Notes: generated by a model not told the origin, from the sequence alone. 64,000 nt of DNA from Bacteroides ilei (GCF_900128495.1 NZ_LT635801.1:879997-943996); one strand, 5' to 3'; shown: positions 45,253-56,532, counted from the first letter of the stretch. Made by a program: numbers and translations.

Positions 45253-45867
45253 TTATTGTGCAACTACCACCTTGGCGTGGCGGATGACTTTGTCGTTCAA
45301 CTTATATCCCGTCTGGACACAGTCCAAGACTTTTCCTTTCTGTTCTTCATTGGGGGCCGGTACCAGGGCAACAGCCTCATGGAAGTCTGTGTCGAACGTT
45401 TCACCTACCGGTTTCATCTCTTTCAGTCCTTCCTGTGCCAAGACTTTCTGGAATTTCTGGAAAATCAGGTCAACTCCTTCCGCTACAGCCTTTATATCTT
45501 CTGCCTTTTGAATATTTTGCAAGGCCCGTTCAAAATCGTCAAGTATAGGAAGTACGGCACAGATAGTCTTTTCACCTCCGTTCTTGATCAGTTCGGCTTT
45601 TTCCTTGATGGTACGTTTCCGGAAATTGTCGAATTCGGCCGACAGACGCAGATATTTGTCCTTTTGTTCGTCAATGATTTTCTGTGCCTTCTCTAATTCT
45701 TTTTCCAACTTTTCTTCTGCTGTCAGTTCCTTTTCTTCTTCTGCAGTATCTTGTGTTTCTTGAGTATCCTTTTCGTGGGATTCTGCAGTCTTTGCATTTT
45801 CAGCAGCTTCCCGCTGTTCTTTCAGATCTTCTTTTTTCTGATTGAAATTTTGATTTTTGTTGCTCAT
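45253..45867 (-). CDS. grpE: Nucleotide exchange factor GrpE
   Basis: 204 residues: acidic disordered N-terminus (about 1-55), long coiled coil (KLEKELEKAQKIIDEQKDKY), then the GrpE motif LRLSAEFDNFRKRT and C-terminal beta domain (VGETFDTDFHEAVALVP). Releases ADP from DnaK. First gene of the grpE-dnaJ heat-shock operon. Confidence 0.96.
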   Translation of the reverse strand: MSNKNQNFNQKKEDLKEQREAAENAKTAESHEKDTQETQDTAEEEKELTAEEKLEKELEKAQKIIDEQKDKYLRLSAEFDNFRKRTIKEKAELIKNGGEKTICAVLPILDDFERALQNIQKAEDIKAVAEGVDLIFQKFQKVLAQEGLKEMKPVGETFDTDFHEAVALVPAPNEEQKGKVLDCVQTGYKLNDKVIRHAKVVVAQ

Positions 45868-45955
45868 ATCTTAAAGTTTTTTTATTTCATTTTAATGTTT
45901 TGCTTTCTTCCCAGCAAAATTCGTGCCTTAATCTGACTCTTATACAAATCGGCCG

Positions 45956-45963
45956 CAAAAATA
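45956..45963 (-). promoter_or_regulatory. -7 box of grpE-dnaJ
   Basis: TATTTTTG on the minus strand, perfect TAnnTTTG, 88 bp before grpE. No strong -33 element and no CIRCE element is visible. Confidence 0.4.
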
Positions 45964-46108
45964 ATAAAAAACTGACACACTGACATAGAAAAACAGAAGT
46001 TATCGGTGTTTTTCCGGTTCTCGGCATTTCATCTGCCCGAAAGGGCGGTTCAACCCTTGATTTGTCAGCTTCACATAATTGCAGGATCTCTATAAAAGAA
46101 ATGATCGG

Positions 46109-46116
46109 TAATTTTG
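46109..46116 (+). promoter_or_regulatory. -7 box of the RND efflux operon
   Basis: TAATTTTG, perfect TAnnTTTG, 30 bp before the chosen ATG. An AAGGG/CCCTT dyad lies upstream at 46041-46058. Confidence 0.45.
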
Positions 46117-46146
46117 TTATCATTATCAATCAACATAATCAAGAAA

Positions 46147-49100
46147 ATGTTCAAGAAAATAGTCCGTTTTTCAATCCGAAAAAAACTGTTTGTCGCATTG
46201 ACGACACTGTTTTTAATGATAGGGGGTATTTATTCTATGCTGACATTGCCCATTGATGCCGTGCCTGATATCACCAATAATCAGGTACAGGTGGTTACGG
46301 TATCGCCCACCTTGGCTCCTCAGGAGGTAGAGCAGCTGATTACATTCCCGATAGAAGTTGCCATGAGCAACATTATGAATGTACAGGAAATCCGTTCGGT
46401 ATCCCGCTTCGGACTTTCCGTAGTGACTGTAGTGTTCAAGGAAAGTGTACCTACGCTGGATGCCCGTCAGCTGGTGAATGAGCAGATACAGACAGTGGCC
46501 GGTGAGATTCCATCCGAACTTGGTGTACCGGAGATGATGCCTATTACCACCGGTTTGGGTGAGATCTACCAGTATGTACTGAAAGTGGCTCCAGGTTATG
46601 AAAAAAAGTACGATGCCATGGAACTGCGTACTATCCAGGATTGGATTGTGAAACGTCAGCTTTCGGGTATTCCGGGTATCGTGGAAATCAACAGTTTCGG
46701 AGGGTACCTGAAACAGTATGAGGTAGCGGTCGATCCGGATGCATTGTATTCGCTCAACATTACCATCAGTGACGTGTTCGATGCCTTGAGCCGGAACAAT
46801 CAGAACACTGGAGGCAGTTATATAGAAAAGGTGAATCGGGCGTATTATATCCGTTCGGAGGGTATGATTTCTGATTTGAAAGATATTGAACAGATTGTTG
46901 TGACCAATCGGGGAGGGATTCCCGTACATGTAAGTGACATTGGAAAGGTGCGTTACGGAGCTCCTAAACGTTTCGGTGCCATGACCAAGGATGGAGAAGG
47001 TGAGTGCGTGGGAGGTATTGCCATGATGCTGAAAGGAGCCAATGCCAACGTTGTGACGCAGGAACTGGAGAAGCGGGTGGCAAAGGTTCAGAAGATGCTT
47101 CCCGAGGGAATCAGTGTAGAACCTTATCTGAATCGTTCAGAGCTGGTGAACCGTAACATCTCGACCGTTATCCGCAATCTGGTGGAAGGAGCCATTATTG
47201 TGTTCCTGGTATTGATTGTGTTCCTGGGAAATGTACGTGCCGGACTGATTGTCGCTTCTGTTATTCCCTTGGCCATGCTTTTTGCCTTTATTCTGATGCG
47301 GATATTCGGCGTGTCGGCCAACCTGATGAGTTTGGGAGCTATCGACTTCGGTATTGTGGTGGACGGTTCCATCGTGATATTGGAAGGTATTCTGGCACAC
47401 ATCTATGGAAAGAAATGGATGGGCCGTACACTGAGCAAACAGGAAATGGATGAGGAAGTGGAAAAAGGTGCCGGTAATGTGGTGCGGAGTGCGACGTTTG
47501 CCGTACTGATTATTCTGATTGTGTTTTTCCCTATATTGACCTTGACGGGCATTGAAGGGAAATACTTTACTCCGATGGCCAAGACTCTGGTGTTCTGTAT
47601 CATCGGTGCCCTCTTGTTGTCGCTCACTTATGTGCCGATGATGGCTTCGCTTTTCCTGAAACGTACTGTTTCGGCAAAGCCGACTTTGGCCGACCGGTTC
47701 TTCGAGAAGTTGAACCATGTGTATCACCGTGTCTTGCATTTCTGTCTGGCCCATGTATGGGGTACACTGGCTTCAGCATTTACATTATTAATATTATCCT
47801 TCTTGTTGTTCACCCGGTTGGGAGCCGAATTTATTCCGACACTCGATGAAGGTGATTTTGCCATGCAGATGACGCTTCCGGCAGGTAGTTCTTTGAGCCG
47901 TAGTATAGAGGTGTCGCTTGCGGCCGAGAAGAAACTGAAGGAAGATTTCCCGGAAATCAAGCACGTGGTCGCCAAGATCGGTACGGCTGAAGTGCCTACA
48001 GACCCGATGGCGGTAGAAGATGCCGATGTGATGATTGTGATGAAACCGTTCAGCGAATGGACTTCGGCCGGCAGCCGGGCGGAAATGGTGGAAAAGATGA
48101 AAAAGTCGCTGGAGTCGGTGAAAGGTGCTGAATTTAATTTCAGTCAGCCTATTCAGTTGCGTTTCAATGAGTTGATGACAGGTGCCAAAGCTGATATCGC
48201 CATCAAACTGTATGGTGAGGACATGACTGAGCTGTATGCTAAGGCAAAAGAGGCCGCGAAATATGTAGAACAGGTGCCTGGGGCTTCTGATGTATTGGTG
48301 GAACAGGCCATGGGACTTCCTCAGTTGCTGGTGAAATATGACCGTACCAAGATTGCCCGTTACGGCATCGACATTGAGGAGCTGAATACGATTATCCGTA
48401 CGGCCTACGCCGGTGAGACTGCCGGAGTGGTCTTTGAAAACGAACGCCGTTTCGATCTTGTGTTGCGTCTGGACAAGGATAAGGTGAAAGACCTGAATAT
48501 CGACAAACTCTTTGTCCGTACGAGTGAAGGTATCCAGATACCGGTCAGCGAAGTGGCCAGCATCGACCTCGAGAACGGACCTTTGCAGATCAACCGCGAT
48601 GCTACCAAGCGCCGGATTGTGATCGGTGTCAATGTGCGTGATGCAGATATCCAGCAGGTTGTAGAACAGATTCGTACTTCTTTGGAGAAGAATATCAAGC
48701 TGAAACCGGGTTATTACTGGGAGTACGGCGGACAGTTTGAAAATCTGCAGAATGCAGTCCGTACCCTGAGTATCGTCATCCCGATTGCCTTGATGCTGAT
48801 TCTTTTATTGTTGTTTTTTGCATTTAGAAGTGTAATTTATTCGTTAGTTGTTTTTTCTACCGTACCTTTGTCATTGATTGGAGGTATCGTGGCATTGTGG
48901 TTGCGCGGCCTTCCGTTCAGTATCTCGGCCGGAGTAGGATTTATCGCCTTGTTTGGTGTGGCTGTGCTGAATGGTATCTTGATGATCAATCATTTTAATG
49001 ATTTACGTAAGGAAAAGACTTATACTATGTGTACGAATCGAATTATTGCAAAAGGATGTCCTCATTTGTTGAGACCGGTATTCTTGACCGGATTGGTGGC

Positions 49101-50481
49101 TTCGTTAGGCTTTGTGCCCATGGCGGTAGCTACGTCGGCCGGAGCCGAAGTACAGCGTCCACTGGCTACCGTAGTGATTGGCGGACTGATTGTGTCTACT
49201 GTGTTGACCTTGATTGTTATTCCGGTGTTTTACCGGCTGGTGAATGTCATCACCCATTTGTGGGGACGGAAAAGACACCGTGTACGGATGAGTCGTAAGG
49301 CCGGGATGACATGTGCATTGCTTTTGTTGGCAGTGTCGGTTTCTGCTGTGGTTCCTCAGAAGCCTGTTTCTTTGGACGAGGCTGTAGAGATGGCCTTGCA
49401 GAATCATCCACGGCTGAAAATGGCCAATGCGGAGATTGAACGTAGCCGGGCTGCCCGTGGGGAAGTTTGGGACGGAGGGAATACTTCGTTCAGTTACTCA
49501 TGGGGGCAGTTGAACGGGGGATACCGAAAGGATAACGAACTGTCGGTGGAACAGTCGCTCGGCTCGTTTCTGACCCCTTTTTATAAGAATGCTCTGGTAA
49601 ATGCCCAGGTGACAACCGGCACTAATTACCGTGATATGGTGAAGAAAGAAATTGTGGCTGAAGTCAAACGGGCGTGGGTATATTACCAGTATGCTTTCCA
49701 TTTGTACCGTTTGTATGGGGAGCAGGAGGAACTGGCTTTGAAGTTGCGTGAGAGTGGAGATCTGCGTTATCAGCAGGGAGATATCGACCAGACGCAAAGG
49801 AATATGATCGCCACGCTTGCTGCAGATCTTCATACCCGTAGCCTGCAGGCACGTCAGGAAATGGAGCTGGCTTCCCGGCGCTTTGCGTGGGCTTGTTATG
49901 CCGATGCTCCGGTGGTACCCAACGACAGTTCACTGGCTGTACTTCCGCTTACTTTACAGAATCGTACCCTGTCGGTTGCCCACCTGAACTATTTTGCCAG
50001 TCAGGTACAGGAAAAGAAGTCCGAACTCCGCATTGAACGCAGTAAGTTCTTTCCGGAATTTTCTTTGGGATATGTCCGCCAGAAAATTGCTCCGCTGAAC
50101 GGATTGGATTCATGGATGGTAGGTGTATCTTTTCCTATCCTGTTCTTTCCGCAGCGTAGTCGCAGCAAGCAGGCTAAGGTGAATCTGCGTATTGCTGAAT
50201 GGCAGGCCGAACAGAACCGTGTACAGCTGAACAATCAGGTGGAAGAACTATACCGCCGTGCACGTCAGCAGCAGGAGAGTCTGGACTATTATTCCAAGGC
50301 AGCCTTGAAAGAGGCGGAAGCCTTGCAGGAAAGTGCCTTATTGAAGTTCAAGGAAAGCGAAATCAATATTACGGATTTCGTGCAGAGTCTGAATTCTTCG
50401 CGTGAAATCCGCCGGGGTTACATTGAAACGGTATATGCCTATAATGTATCCGTACTGGAAATTGAATTATATACTGAATAA
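46147..50481 (+). CDS. CzcA/CusA-type RND efflux pump fused to a TolC-like outer-membrane factor
   Basis: 1444 residues from MFKKIVRFSIRKKLFV (eleven codons after the first Met in frame). Residues 1 to about 1045 are a complete heavy-metal RND pump: TM1, the periplasmic porter loops (PDITNNQVQVVT), the proton-relay region GAIDFGIVVDGSIVILEG with its acidic residues, and 12 transmembrane helices. After a basic cytoplasmic tail, residues 1048-1067 (MSRKAGMTCALLLLAVSVSA) read as a signal peptide, and 1070-1444 are an outer-membrane efflux (TolC-like) domain with two long coiled-coil repeats. Substrate is probably a divalent or monovalent metal ion. First gene of an operon with adaptor, kinase and regulator. 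Confidence 0.93.
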   Translation: MFKKIVRFSIRKKLFVALTTLFLMIGGIYSMLTLPIDAVPDITNNQVQVVTVSPTLAPQEVEQLITFPIEVAMSNIMNVQEIRSVSRFGLSVVTVVFKESVPTLDARQLVNEQIQTVAGEIPSELGVPEMMPITTGLGEIYQYVLKVAPGYEKKYDAMELRTIQDWIVKRQLSGIPGIVEINSFGGYLKQYEVAVDPDALYSLNITISDVFDALSRNNQNTGGSYIEKVNRAYYIRSEGMISDLKDIEQIVVTNRGGIPVHVSDIGKVRYGAPKRFGAMTKDGEGECVGGIAMMLKGANANVVTQELEKRVAKVQKMLPEGISVEPYLNRSELVNRNISTVIRNLVEGAIIVFLVLIVFLGNVRAGLIVASVIPLAMLFAFILMRIFGVSANLMSLGAIDFGIVVDGSIVILEGILAHIYGKKWMGRTLSKQEMDEEVEKGAGNVVRSATFAVLIILIVFFPILTLTGIEGKYFTPMAKTLVFCIIGALLLSLTYVPMMASLFLKRTVSAKPTLADRFFEKLNHVYHRVLHFCLAHVWGTLASAFTLLILSFLLFTRLGAEFIPTLDEGDFAMQMTLPAGSSLSRSIEVSLAAEKKLKEDFPEIKHVVAKIGTAEVPTDPMAVEDADVMIVMKPFSEWTSAGSRAEMVEKMKKSLESVKGAEFNFSQPIQLRFNELMTGAKADIAIKLYGEDMTELYAKAKEAAKYVEQVPGASDVLVEQAMGLPQLLVKYDRTKIARYGIDIEELNTIIRTAYAGETAGVVFENERRFDLVLRLDKDKVKDLNIDKLFVRTSEGIQIPVSEVASIDLENGPLQINRDATKRRIVIGVNVRDADIQQVVEQIRTSLEKNIKLKPGYYWEYGGQFENLQNAVRTLSIVIPIALMLILLLLFFAFRSVIYSLVVFSTVPLSLIGGIVALWLRGLPFSISAGVGFIALFGVAVLNGILMINHFNDLRKEKTYTMCTNRIIAKGCPHLLRPVFLTGLVASLGFVPMAVATSAGAEVQRPLATVVIGGLIVSTVLTLIVIPVFYRLVNVITHLWGRKRHRVRMSRKAGMTCALLLLAVSVSAVVPQKPVSLDEAVEMALQNHPRLKMANAEIERSRAARGEVWDGGNTSFSYSWGQLNGGYRKDNELSVEQSLGSFLTPFYKNALVNAQVTTGTNYRDMVKKEIVAEVKRAWVYYQYAFHLYRLYGEQEELALKLRESGDLRYQQGDIDQTQRNMIATLAADLHTRSLQARQEMELASRRFAWACYADAPVVPNDSSLAVLPLTLQNRTLSVAHLNYFASQVQEKKSELRIERSKFFPEFSLGYVRQKIAPLNGLDSWMVGVSFPILFFPQRSRSKQAKVNLRIAEWQAEQNRVQLNNQVEELYRRARQQQESLDYYSKAALKEAEALQESALLKFKESEINITDFVQSLNSSREIRRGYIETVYAYNVSVLEIELYTE

Positions 50482-50500
50482 ACATAAAAAGCATAACAAC

Positions 50501-51415
50501 ATGAAACCGATATTACTTTTTTCAGCTATATGTGTACTGGCTTTTACCTCATGTGGAGGTGGTTCATCCGAACAAACAGCCGATGAATCTGCCGGAACGT
50601 CGTCGGCACAACAGGACAGTCTTGCTGCATCGTCCGACAGTATGGAAGTGGATGGAACTTCAGGGGCTACCCAGGTGGCTAATGCCCCTTCTTTCAATGG
50701 TATTCTGATGGTACCTCCACAACAGCATGCCACGATAACTTTAAGTATGGGAGGTGCCGTACACAGTGTGTCTTTCCTTCCGGGTAGTTTTGTTCAGAAA
50801 AATCAGGTGATTCTGACATTGGAAAATCCGGATTTCATTACTTTACAACAGACTTGGCTGGATGCAGCTGCACAGATTGAATTTCTGGAAAAGGAATACC
50901 TTCGCCAGAAGAACCTGGCTTCGCACGAGGCTGCTTCACAGAAACAGATGCAGCAGAGCAAATCGGATTATCTTTCCATGAAGAGCCGGCTGGATGCTGC
51001 TGCCGCCCAGTTGCAGATTCTGGGAATGGATACCCGACACTTGCAGGCAAAGGGCATCCATCCTTATCTGGAAATCAAGGCGCCTCTTAGCGGGTATGTG
51101 ACGAATATGAATGTCAATGTAGGAAAATATTTCAATGTGGGGGAACCTGTATGCGACGTCATCAACAAGCAGGCACTGATGTTGCAGCTGACTGCCTATG
51201 AGAAGGATCTGGATGATTTGAAGGTGGGCGACCATATGGAGTTTCATGTGAACGGTATGGGAAATAAAACCTTTGAAGCCGTACTGGTATCAATTGACCA
51301 GATGGTGGACAGTACAAACCGTTCCATCAAGGTGTACGCCCGTGTACTTCATCCGCTTAAGGATTTTCGTCCCGGAATGTATGTATCGGCCCGTAAGGTA
51401 CCCAAAAAAGCATGA
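50501..51415 (+). CDS. RND periplasmic adaptor lipoprotein (CusB/CzcB type)
   Basis: 304 residues starting at the Met of the lipoprotein signal; the frame extends 33 codons upstream inside the previous gene. Lipobox LAFTSC is followed by GGGSSEQTADES. The membrane-fusion layout is visible: barrel-sandwich halves (HSVSFLPGSFVQKNQVILTLENP and IKAPLSGYVTNMNVNVGKYFNVGEPV) around a coiled-coil hairpin (about 115-175), then a beta-barrel. It bridges the pump and channel of the fused upstream gene. Gap 19 bp. Confidence 0.9.
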   Translation: MKPILLFSAICVLAFTSCGGGSSEQTADESAGTSSAQQDSLAASSDSMEVDGTSGATQVANAPSFNGILMVPPQQHATITLSMGGAVHSVSFLPGSFVQKNQVILTLENPDFITLQQTWLDAAAQIEFLEKEYLRQKNLASHEAASQKQMQQSKSDYLSMKSRLDAAAAQLQILGMDTRHLQAKGIHPYLEIKAPLSGYVTNMNVNVGKYFNVGEPVCDVINKQALMLQLTAYEKDLDDLKVGDHMEFHVNGMGNKTFEAVLVSIDQMVDSTNRSIKVYARVLHPLKDFRPGMYVSARKVPKKA

Positions 51416-51424
51416 TTTTGAAGC

Positions 51425-52468
51425 ATGAAGCGAATCGTGGACAATAAATATCTGCTGGTAGTGAATGCCATCTCCATTATGGTGGCATTCCTTACGCATT
51501 TTCCGGAACTGATAACGCTGTCGAATCCGTATTCGGCCGACGGCTTGTCTTTTCCGGGTATGCATTGGGCGGATGTAGGTAATGAAGTGCTGTTCACCTA
51601 TGTTTCCCTGTTGTTGCTCTTTTTTCTGAACGAGGCCATATTTCATTTCAACAGTGATATGGTTTCTATCGGATGGAAGAAAATGTTCTGTGCATTTATC
51701 TTGACATGGATCGTGAGCAACCTGCTTGGAAAGTGTTTTGTGTATTTACATCAGCACTTCGACATTCCTGCTATTGATGCCATGCTTCACCGTTATCTTC
51801 ATCCTTTGCGTGATTTCTTGATTACGTGTATCGTGACAGGAAGCTGCTATTTTTTTCATCAGAACCGGAAGAGCCGGAAAATGTTGCTCGAGAATCAGCA
51901 GTTACGAACGGAAAACATCATCAACCAGTACGAAGCCTTGAAAAGCCAGTTGAATCCTCACATGCTTTTCAATTCGCTGAATACCTTGTATCTGCTCATT
52001 CGGGAATCGCCAGACAAGGCACGGCTGTATTTGGAAGAGTTGTCGCATGTAATGCGTTATACATTGCAGGATAACGAGTCTCATTCTGTTACATTACGTG
52101 AAGAGATGGATTTCGTACAGTCGTATATATACCTTCTTCAGGTGCGTTATGAAGATAATCTCCGTTTTGATATTCATATCAGTCCGGAATTGTTTTCACG
52201 TCAGCTTCCGCCTATGGCTCTTCAGTTGTTGATCGAAAATGCTGTAAAGCATAATGAAATCAGTAACCGTCGCCCGCTTACAGTGACGGTTACGGCTCAT
52301 GATGAAGTGATAGAGGTCAGTAATCCACTCCAGCCTAAACGTGGAGGAAGTGCCGGAATGGGTATCGGACTGGCGAATCTGGCCAAGCGTTATCAGTTGC
52401 TTTATAAAAAGGATGTTACCGTAAAGGAGGAGGACTATCGTTTCACTGTGATTTTGCCTTTGATATGA
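51425..52468 (+). CDS. LytS/YehU-type sensor histidine kinase
   Basis: 347 residues. Four hydrophobic segments (about 10-140) form the membrane sensor; no large periplasmic domain. The His_kinase core has the phospho-acceptor in SQLNPHMLFNSLNTLY, N-box QLLIENAVKHNEI and G-box GMGIGLANL. Signals metal or membrane state is a guess. It overlaps the regulator gene by 4 bp (ATGA) and lies 9 bp after the adaptor gene. Confidence 0.92.
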   Translation: MKRIVDNKYLLVVNAISIMVAFLTHFPELITLSNPYSADGLSFPGMHWADVGNEVLFTYVSLLLLFFLNEAIFHFNSDMVSIGWKKMFCAFILTWIVSNLLGKCFVYLHQHFDIPAIDAMLHRYLHPLRDFLITCIVTGSCYFFHQNRKSRKMLLENQQLRTENIINQYEALKSQLNPHMLFNSLNTLYLLIRESPDKARLYLEELSHVMRYTLQDNESHSVTLREEMDFVQSYIYLLQVRYEDNLRFDIHISPELFSRQLPPMALQLLIENAVKHNEISNRRPLTVTVTAHDEVIEVSNPLQPKRGGSAGMGIGLANLAKRYQLLYKKDVTVKEEDYRFTVILPLI

Positions 52469-53223
52469 AAACACTGATTATAGAAGATGAAAAAGCGGCT
52501 TTGCGTAACCTGAAAGCCGTGATGCAGGAAGTGGATACTGATTTTGAGATTGTCGGGGAAGTGGACAGTATTTTCGATAGTGTGGAATGGTTCCATACGC
52601 ATCCCATGCCCGAACTGGTGTTTATGGACATCCATCTGGCCGACGGTTCTGCATTTGATATCTGTGCTCAGGTGGATATCACTTGTCCTATCATCTTTAC
52701 TACGGCTTATGATGAATATGCTCTGCGGGCGTTCAAGGTGAACAGTGTGGCATACCTGCTCAAACCCATCAGCCGGGCTGATCTGCAGGAGGCCATGCAT
52801 AAGCTGGAACTGCTGGGGCGACAGCCGAAAGTCGAAAAACAGCCTGATTTGTCTGAAATTATCCGGAGTTTGAAAAAGGAGGAAAGCTATAAGACTCATT
52901 TTCTGGTACCGGTGAAGGGAGATAAGTTCCTGCCGGTATCGGTGGATTCAATCCAGTATTTCTATATCTCCAACGGACTGGTCAAGGCTGTAGATGGAGA
53001 TGGGAAGGAATTTGTATTTTCGCAGTCGCTCGACGAACTGGCCGACTTGCTTAATCCGCACGATTTTTTCCGGGCCAACCGTCAGTTTATCGTGTCACGG
53101 AAAGCCGTGTCCGATATCAGTTTGTGGTTCAACGGACGGCTGGCTATCAACCTGAAGGTTCCGGTGCCGGAGAAAATCATTATCAGTAAAGCCAAGGCTT
53201 CGGAGCTGAAGGACTGGTTTTAG
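52465..53223 (+). CDS. LytTR-family response regulator
   Basis: 252 residues. Receiver domain with acidic pair IIEDEKAA, phospho-acceptor Asp in LVFMDIHLADG and Lys in YLLKPIS; C-terminal LytTR DNA-binding domain (about 145-252; FLPVSVDSIQYFYISNG, FFRANRQFIVSRKAV). Pairs with the kinase. LytTR regulators bind two direct repeats; a target near the operon promoter (46109-46116) is plausible but I see none clearly. Confidence 0.93.
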   Translation: MKTLIIEDEKAALRNLKAVMQEVDTDFEIVGEVDSIFDSVEWFHTHPMPELVFMDIHLADGSAFDICAQVDITCPIIFTTAYDEYALRAFKVNSVAYLLKPISRADLQEAMHKLELLGRQPKVEKQPDLSEIIRSLKKEESYKTHFLVPVKGDKFLPVSVDSIQYFYISNGLVKAVDGDGKEFVFSQSLDELADLLNPHDFFRANRQFIVSRKAVSDISLWFNGRLAINLKVPVPEKIIISKAKASELKDWF

Positions 53224-53243
53224 AAAAAACGTGTTGTTGTTAT

Positions 53244-53275
53244 TTTCTATATTTCGTTGGAAATCCGTATCTTTG
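53244..53275 (+). promoter_or_regulatory. Probable promoter of the ABC-F gene
   Basis: TTTC (53244-53247), 20-bp spacer, TATCTTTG (53268-53275), a perfect -7 box, 30 bp before the ATG. Confidence 0.5.
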
Positions 53276-53287
53276 CCGCGTAATTAA

Positions 53288-54928
<1,641 letters not shown>

Positions 54929-54964
54929 TTGTTATGATCAGGTTTATATAATCTGAATGAGATA

Positions 54965-55005
54965 AAAAATGGCGGAGATCCTGTGATCGGGTTTCCGCCA
55001 TTTTT
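54965..55005. terminator. Bidirectional terminator between the ABC-F gene and cdd
   Basis: Perfect 12-bp arms AAAAATGGCGGA (54965-54976) and TCCGCCATTTTT (54994-55005); A-run before, T-run after. Confidence 0.85.
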
Positions 55006-55042
55006 ATCTCATGTGATACTTGACTTTACATATGGCTGCCTG

Positions 55043-55522
55043 TCATTTCAGAAATTCACTGCCGAAAGAAAGTGGAAGCAGGTTCTTTGTGCCGTGTAGC
55101 AGGTAGATTTCATTTTTGCTGTATAACAGAATGCGCATCGGGTGTTTGTACCGTTGTTCGGTTTCCAGCAGGACCTGCCTGCAGGAGCCACATGGGGGGA
55201 TTGGCTTTTCCAGGAATCCGTCCGGACTCTTTGCTGCTATGGCGAGCGTTACCACGGCCTGGTCGGGGTATTCGGAGTTGGCATAGAATAAGGTTGTACG
55301 TTCGGCGCATGTTCCCGACGGGTAGGCGGCGTTTTCCTGGTTGGTACCCGTAATGATCTTGCCGTTTTCGAGCAAGGCTGCTGCACCTACGGCAAATCGG
55401 GAGTAGGGAGCATAGCTGCGTAGGGTGGCCTCCTTAGCGGCGTCAATCAGTTGTCTGTCTTTTTCGTCCAGTTCATCGTAACTGTATGACCGGATGTTTA
55501 TTTCAATCTTAACTTCTTTCAT
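55043..55522 (-). CDS. cdd: Cytidine deaminase
   Basis: 159 residues. Deaminates cytidine and deoxycytidine to uridine forms (pyrimidine salvage). Zinc site: CAERT with the proton-shuttle Glu, and PPCGSCRQ with the two Cys; GTNQENAAYPSG matches the substrate loop. Slightly longer than 130-residue bacterial enzymes through an N-terminal extension. Divergent from the hydrolase gene at 55645. Confidence 0.94.
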   Translation of the reverse strand: MKEVKIEINIRSYSYDELDEKDRQLIDAAKEATLRSYAPYSRFAVGAAALLENGKIITGTNQENAAYPSGTCAERTTLFYANSEYPDQAVVTLAIAAKSPDGFLEKPIPPCGSCRQVLLETEQRYKHPMRILLYSKNEIYLLHGTKNLLPLSFGSEFLK

Positions 55523-55547
55523 AACGTTTTTTCTGGTTGGTAGGAGA

Positions 55548-55555
55548 CAAATCTA
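55548..55555 (-). promoter_or_regulatory. -7 box of cdd
   Basis: TAGATTTG on the minus strand, perfect TAnnTTTG, 25 bp before the start codon. Confidence 0.5.
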
Positions 55556-55583
55556 GTGAAAAAAATGGAGAAATCCTATCACA

Positions 55584-55615
55584 TTTGTTTATATTCGCCT
55601 AATCGTTTATCTTTG
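55584..55615 (+). promoter_or_regulatory. Promoter of the GH73/LysM gene
   Basis: TTTG (55584-55587), 20-bp spacer, TATCTTTG (55608-55615): both boxes perfect, 29 bp before the ATG. Confidence 0.75.
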
Positions 55616-55644
55616 TCATGTTTAATCGATAATTCTGGATAGAC

Positions 55645-56532
55645 ATGAAACTTTCTCGCTGTGTGGCCTTTATGGTTGCTGTGTGTCTGGCATGTGTGGT
55701 ATCGGCCCAGCAACGGAACAAGGCTTATGAAGATTATATAAAGAAATACCGGGGTATTGCTGTGGAAGAGATGAAGCATTACCGGATTCCGGCCAGTATT
55801 ACATTGGCTCAGGGCTTGTTGGAGTCCGGAGCGGGAAAAAGCACGTTGGCACGTAAGTCGAACAATCATTTTGGTATCAAGTGCGGAGGTTCATGGGACG
55901 GGCCTACTGTCCGTCATGATGACGATGCCCGGAACGAATGTTTCCGTGCCTACAGGCATGCCGAAGAGTCGTATCGGGACCATTCCAAGTTCTTGCGTTC
56001 CCGTTCCCGTTACGCTTCTTTGTTCCGGTTGAAGATTACCGACTATAAAGGTTGGGCGAGAGGATTGAAGAAGGCGGGATACGCTACCGATCCGAATTAT
56101 GCCAACCGTCTTATCAACATCATCGAGCTGTATGAGCTGTATCGATACGATGAGAAAGGTGGTCTCAAATATGCCGAACAATTTCTGAATCCTCACCAGC
56201 CTTATCTGGCAAACGATCTGCTTTACATTATAGCGCGTAAAGGGGATACGTTCAAGAGTATCGGCGAGGAATTTGACTTGAGTCACCGTAAGGTACGTAA
56301 ATACAATGACCTTCCTAAAGATTATGTATTCCGGGGAGGTGAAATCGTTTATCTGGAGCAGAAACGTCGTCGTGCCACAAAAGAACATATCGTGTATGTG
56401 GTACGTGCAGGCGATTCCATGTATTCCATATCACAGAAGTTCGGAGTGCGGCTGGACCGTTTATATAAGATGAATAAGATGAAGCCTGATTCGCCAGCTC
56501 CTAATGTGGGTGATATTTTACGTCTGCGTTAA
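55645..56532 (+). CDS. Secreted glucosaminidase (GH73) with two LysM domains
   Basis: 295 residues with a signal peptide (ends VSAQ). The catalytic domain (about 35-165) has the GH73 motif ITLAQGLLESGAGKS with its Glu, NNHFGIKCGG and the later YATDPNYANRL. Two LysM modules follow (about 190-240, YIIARKGDTFKSIGEEF; about 250-295, YVVRAGDSMYSISQKFG), which bind peptidoglycan. Cleaves between GlcNAc and MurNAc in the cell wall. Confidence 0.93.
   Translation: MKLSRCVAFMVAVCLACVVSAQQRNKAYEDYIKKYRGIAVEEMKHYRIPASITLAQGLLESGAGKSTLARKSNNHFGIKCGGSWDGPTVRHDDDARNECFRAYRHAEESYRDHSKFLRSRSRYASLFRLKITDYKGWARGLKKAGYATDPNYANRLINIIELYELYRYDEKGGLKYAEQFLNPHQPYLANDLLYIIARKGDTFKSIGEEFDLSHRKVRKYNDLPKDYVFRGGEIVYLEQKRRRATKEHIVYVVRAGDSMYSISQKFGVRLDRLYKMNKMKPDSPAPNVGDILRLR

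Noticed and set aside
46213..47754. Minus-strand frames of 238 and 205 codons over the RND pump
   Set aside because: Shadows with His/Gln-rich translation typical of antisense to hydrophobic membrane genes.
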